Assembly (NCBI RefSeq): GCF_018736045.1
Contig: NZ_CP076132.1
Coordinates: 2,031,501-2,095,500 of the forward strand
Length of the DNA stretch: 64,000 bases
Direction: 5' to 3'
DNA from: Flammeovirga yaeyamensis
GTDB lineage: Bacteria; Bacteroidota; Bacteroidia; Cytophagales; Flammeovirgaceae
How positions within the stretch are numbered: position 1 is the stretch's first letter; every line of letters begins with the position of its first letter. Shown here in pieces: positions 62,901 to 64,000 of this stretch. The position numbers and the translations under genes are program-made. The notes beneath the pieces are model-generated. The model saw only the letters and a program-made list of their open reading frames with translations, did not search any database and had not been told where the DNA came from.

Positions 62901-64000
62901 TATGACTTGAAGCAAGTGAATCCTAAAGCTAGAATTTGTGTTAAGTTAGTATCGACTGCAGGTGTAGGTACAATTGCAGTGGGTGTTGCTAAGGCATATG
63001 CGGATAAGATCATTATCTCAGGTGCTGATGGTGGTACTGGTGCTGCACAATTAGGTTCAATTAAGTTTGCAGGTAACCCTTGGGAACTTGGTTTAGCTGA
63101 AGCACACAATGCATTAAAAGTAAACGGCTTAAGAGATTTTGTAGAAGTACAAACAGATGGTGGTTTGAAAACAGGTCTTGACTTGGTGAAAGCTTCAATC
63201 ATTGGTGCAGAAAGTTTTGCATTTGGTACATCTCTACTAACAACAATTGGTTGTAAAATCTTAAGAGTTTGTCACTTAAATAAATGTTCTGTTGGTATTG
63301 CGACTCAATCGGAGCAATTGAGAGCATACTACATGGGTACTGTGAAAGGAGTAGTTAACTACTTACAAGCAATGGCCCAAGAAGTAAGAGAAATCTTAGC
63401 AGAACTTGGTTATGAATCAATGGATGAAATCATCGGTCAGACGCACTTATTGAAAGTGATTGATAATGATTTCGCTAAGAAGTTTGATTTCAAAGATGTT
63501 CTTTACTATGCTGAAGGTAAGAATATCAGAGAGAAGGATTCTAACGATCCATTCGATCCAAACGATTTCGAAAGAGAAATCTTAGATGAGTTGATGCCTG
63601 TAATTAAAGGCCCTCACTACAGAACAGTTCTTGAAAAAGAAATCGTGAATACCAACCGTAGTTTCGGTGCTAGAATTTCTGGTCAGATTGCCGAATTCCA
63701 TGGTAAGAAAGGTTTACCAAAAGAATTGATTACTATCAATCTTAAAGGTACAGCGGGACAATCATTTGGCTGTTTATTGAGTCATGGTATGTTGCTTTCT
63801 TTAAAAGGTACAGGTAATGACTATGTTGGTAAAGGTATGAGTGGTGGACACATCATTATTACTCCAAAAGACGGACAAACGGAAGGTAGAAGTTTAGCAG
63901 GTAACACTTGTTTATATGGTGCTACAGGTGGTAAACTTTTCGTTAGAGGTCAAGTTGGGGAACGTTTTGCAGTCCGTAACTCAGGTGCTTTAGCAGTAGT
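59925..64000 (+). CDS. gltB: Glutamate synthase large subunit (partial, runs off the window)
   Basis: The open frame from ATG 59925 continues to the window end (1,358 codons and part of another), so the last part of a protein usually about 1,500 residues is missing. It makes glutamate from glutamine and 2-oxoglutarate. Residues 1-11 are a propeptide ahead of the catalytic Cys12 in KDNCGFGMI (Ntn-type glutaminase). The central and FMN/2-oxoglutarate domains follow (LGSISPEAHEALAEAMNTIGG, GEGGEDPKRFGT, ISGADGGTGAAQLGSIKFAG). The 3Fe-4S cluster cysteines are 1110, 1116 and 1121 (C-x5-C-x4-C in GCKILRVCHLNKCSVGIATQ). The GXGXG beta-helix begins near the end (GKGMSGGHIIITP). A small subunit gene is expected just beyond the window. 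Confidence 0.96.
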   Translation, partial: MEHRLTAFKDNCGFGMIANYKNQPSRQMTLDAIEALSRMIHRGAIAADGVSGDGSGFLFSMPDRFMRKEAEMNGIDLPQRYAVAMMFLTDPMKQKEVFSEYCERNDLKVLFTRKVPLNTEVLGKQAFELLPEIVQAFVVPNALMSTKRFSALLYLTRKEVEHALRDDEGFYIPSFSEKVVSYKGLVMPTHIKELFVDLQQEEFEVSFAVFHQRFSTNTLPQWRLAQPFRTLAHNGEINSIQANRFNFSIKEEVLKSDVFTKEELDRIFPILVPGGSDSASLDNAFEFLVTAGMDFFQAARSLVPAPWQNVPNLDAKLRSFYEYAASNFEAWDGPAALNLCDGRHLGCILDRNGLRPAKFIVTNDNRIIISSEYGVIDLEEDNIKEQGKLQSGQMIGIDLRYGTILKHNEIDNYLKEARPWGKWIHENSAYLMEHVDKNFLSMSDYRYDDIVDKQRYHNFTNEVLEGVVRPMIETGKEDTGSMGDDTPLACFSNVQRNFTDFFRQKFAQVTNPPIDPLREKMVMSTAVTFGRNNNVLIDGAMNAHRLKSMSPILSYEHFDVLRRFGTKGDSLYDYQYNSKTFSTAFNVDLEKSLHRLGEEIEKSVRDEDTAIVMLDDRELSKSKLLIPMPMAVGYVSNHLAAKGLRSQVSIVAITGEVYDSHSAAVLLATGATGIYPYLLLGTALQVAENLGADSYMTRKKALIKVQKALNAGLLKIMSKMGIATIESYQNSSLFDVIGLSNSIVEQCFQRSEALIPGLDFSDIEERLKAYHKSAYKTRFIKKMYPLEVGSFYKYAEGGEYHDFAPTVAKSLRKFAVTGRAEDYADLRDQINNRGLRMIRDFFEFKSERKPIDISKVEPIESITKRFTSAAMSLGSISPEAHEALAEAMNTIGGQSNSGEGGEDPKRFGTIKNSKIKQVASGRFGVTPHYLRNAEEIQIKVAQGAKPGEGGQLPGSKVTSLIAELRCTIPGVTLISPPPHHDIYSIEDLAQLIYDLKQVNPKARICVKLVSTAGVGTIAVGVAKAYADKIIISGADGGTGAAQLGSIKFAGNPWELGLAEAHNALKVNGLRDFVEVQTDGGLKTGLDLVKASIIGAESFAFGTSLLTTIGCKILRVCHLNKCSVGIATQSEQLRAYYMGTVKGVVNYLQAMAQEVREILAELGYESMDEIIGQTHLLKVIDNDFAKKFDFKDVLYYAEGKNIREKDSNDPFDPNDFEREILDELMPVIKGPHYRTVLEKEIVNTNRSFGARISGQIAEFHGKKGLPKELITINLKGTAGQSFGCLLSHGMLLSLKGTGNDYVGKGMSGGHIIITPKDGQTEGRSLAGNTCLYGATGGKLFVRGQVGERFAVRNSGALAV

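Overview
This window reads as chromosomal DNA of an AT-rich Bacteroidota bacterium, most likely a marine Cytophagales member of the Flammeovirga type (the genus is an inference). The evidence is: C-terminal type IX secretion (T9SS) sorting domains on two secreted proteins, a PorV-like protein, PD40/TPR envelope proteins, an Omp28-like segment, Bacteroidota-style promoters (TTTG, about 19 nt, then TAnnTTTG) at several places, few Shine-Dalgarno sequences, and signal peptides ending in A-Q.

Layout. 0.1-2.7 kb: a minus-strand group with a leucine-rich-repeat (LRR) protein, a DCC-family protein, a small LRR-like protein and an SRPBCC protein. 2.8-11.9 kb: a D-2-hydroxyacid dehydrogenase, two small membrane-anchored unknowns, valS with a terminator and a 50-bp perfect palindrome, a DUF4292 lipoprotein, a beta-barrel and a GLUG-repeat T9SS cargo protein. 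11.9-17.5 kb (minus): lpxB, a 6-carboxytetrahydropterin synthase, and a PD40/TPR - TPR - PorV-like group. 17.7-26.8 kb: SixA-like phosphatase, YhdH-type oxidoreductase, a TusA - DsrE-like - SpoIIE phosphatase operon, an S9 peptidase, a lipoprotein, a GHL10 glycoside-hydrolase-like protein and a glycine-zipper protein. 27-41.8 kb: housekeeping genes (dapD, DUF3109, mutS2, an AGCS symporter, thrS, lhgO, guaB, rarA, an aldo-keto reductase), a candidate small RNA after mutS2, and eight consecutive tRNA-Val(UAC) genes.

42.0-57.9 kb is the most unusual part: a protein with TIR-like/Rossmann segments, an nSTAND1 P-loop ATPase with one membrane segment, a coiled coil and WD40 repeats, an outer-membrane beta-barrel, a propeller-like lipoprotein, and then a 2,927-residue T9SS-secreted repeat protein. 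The first four are tightly spaced on one strand. They could form a signalling or conflict device running from cytoplasm to cell surface. 58-64 kb: ttcA, a Crp/Fnr regulator, and gltB (glutamate synthase large subunit), which is cut by the window end and preceded by a structured leader.

Cross-connections: a near-identical palindromic motif lies upstream of both dapD and gltB, suggesting shared control of nitrogen and lysine/peptidoglycan metabolism. Intrinsic terminators separate most units. No insertion sequence, prophage, CRISPR array or rRNA was seen.
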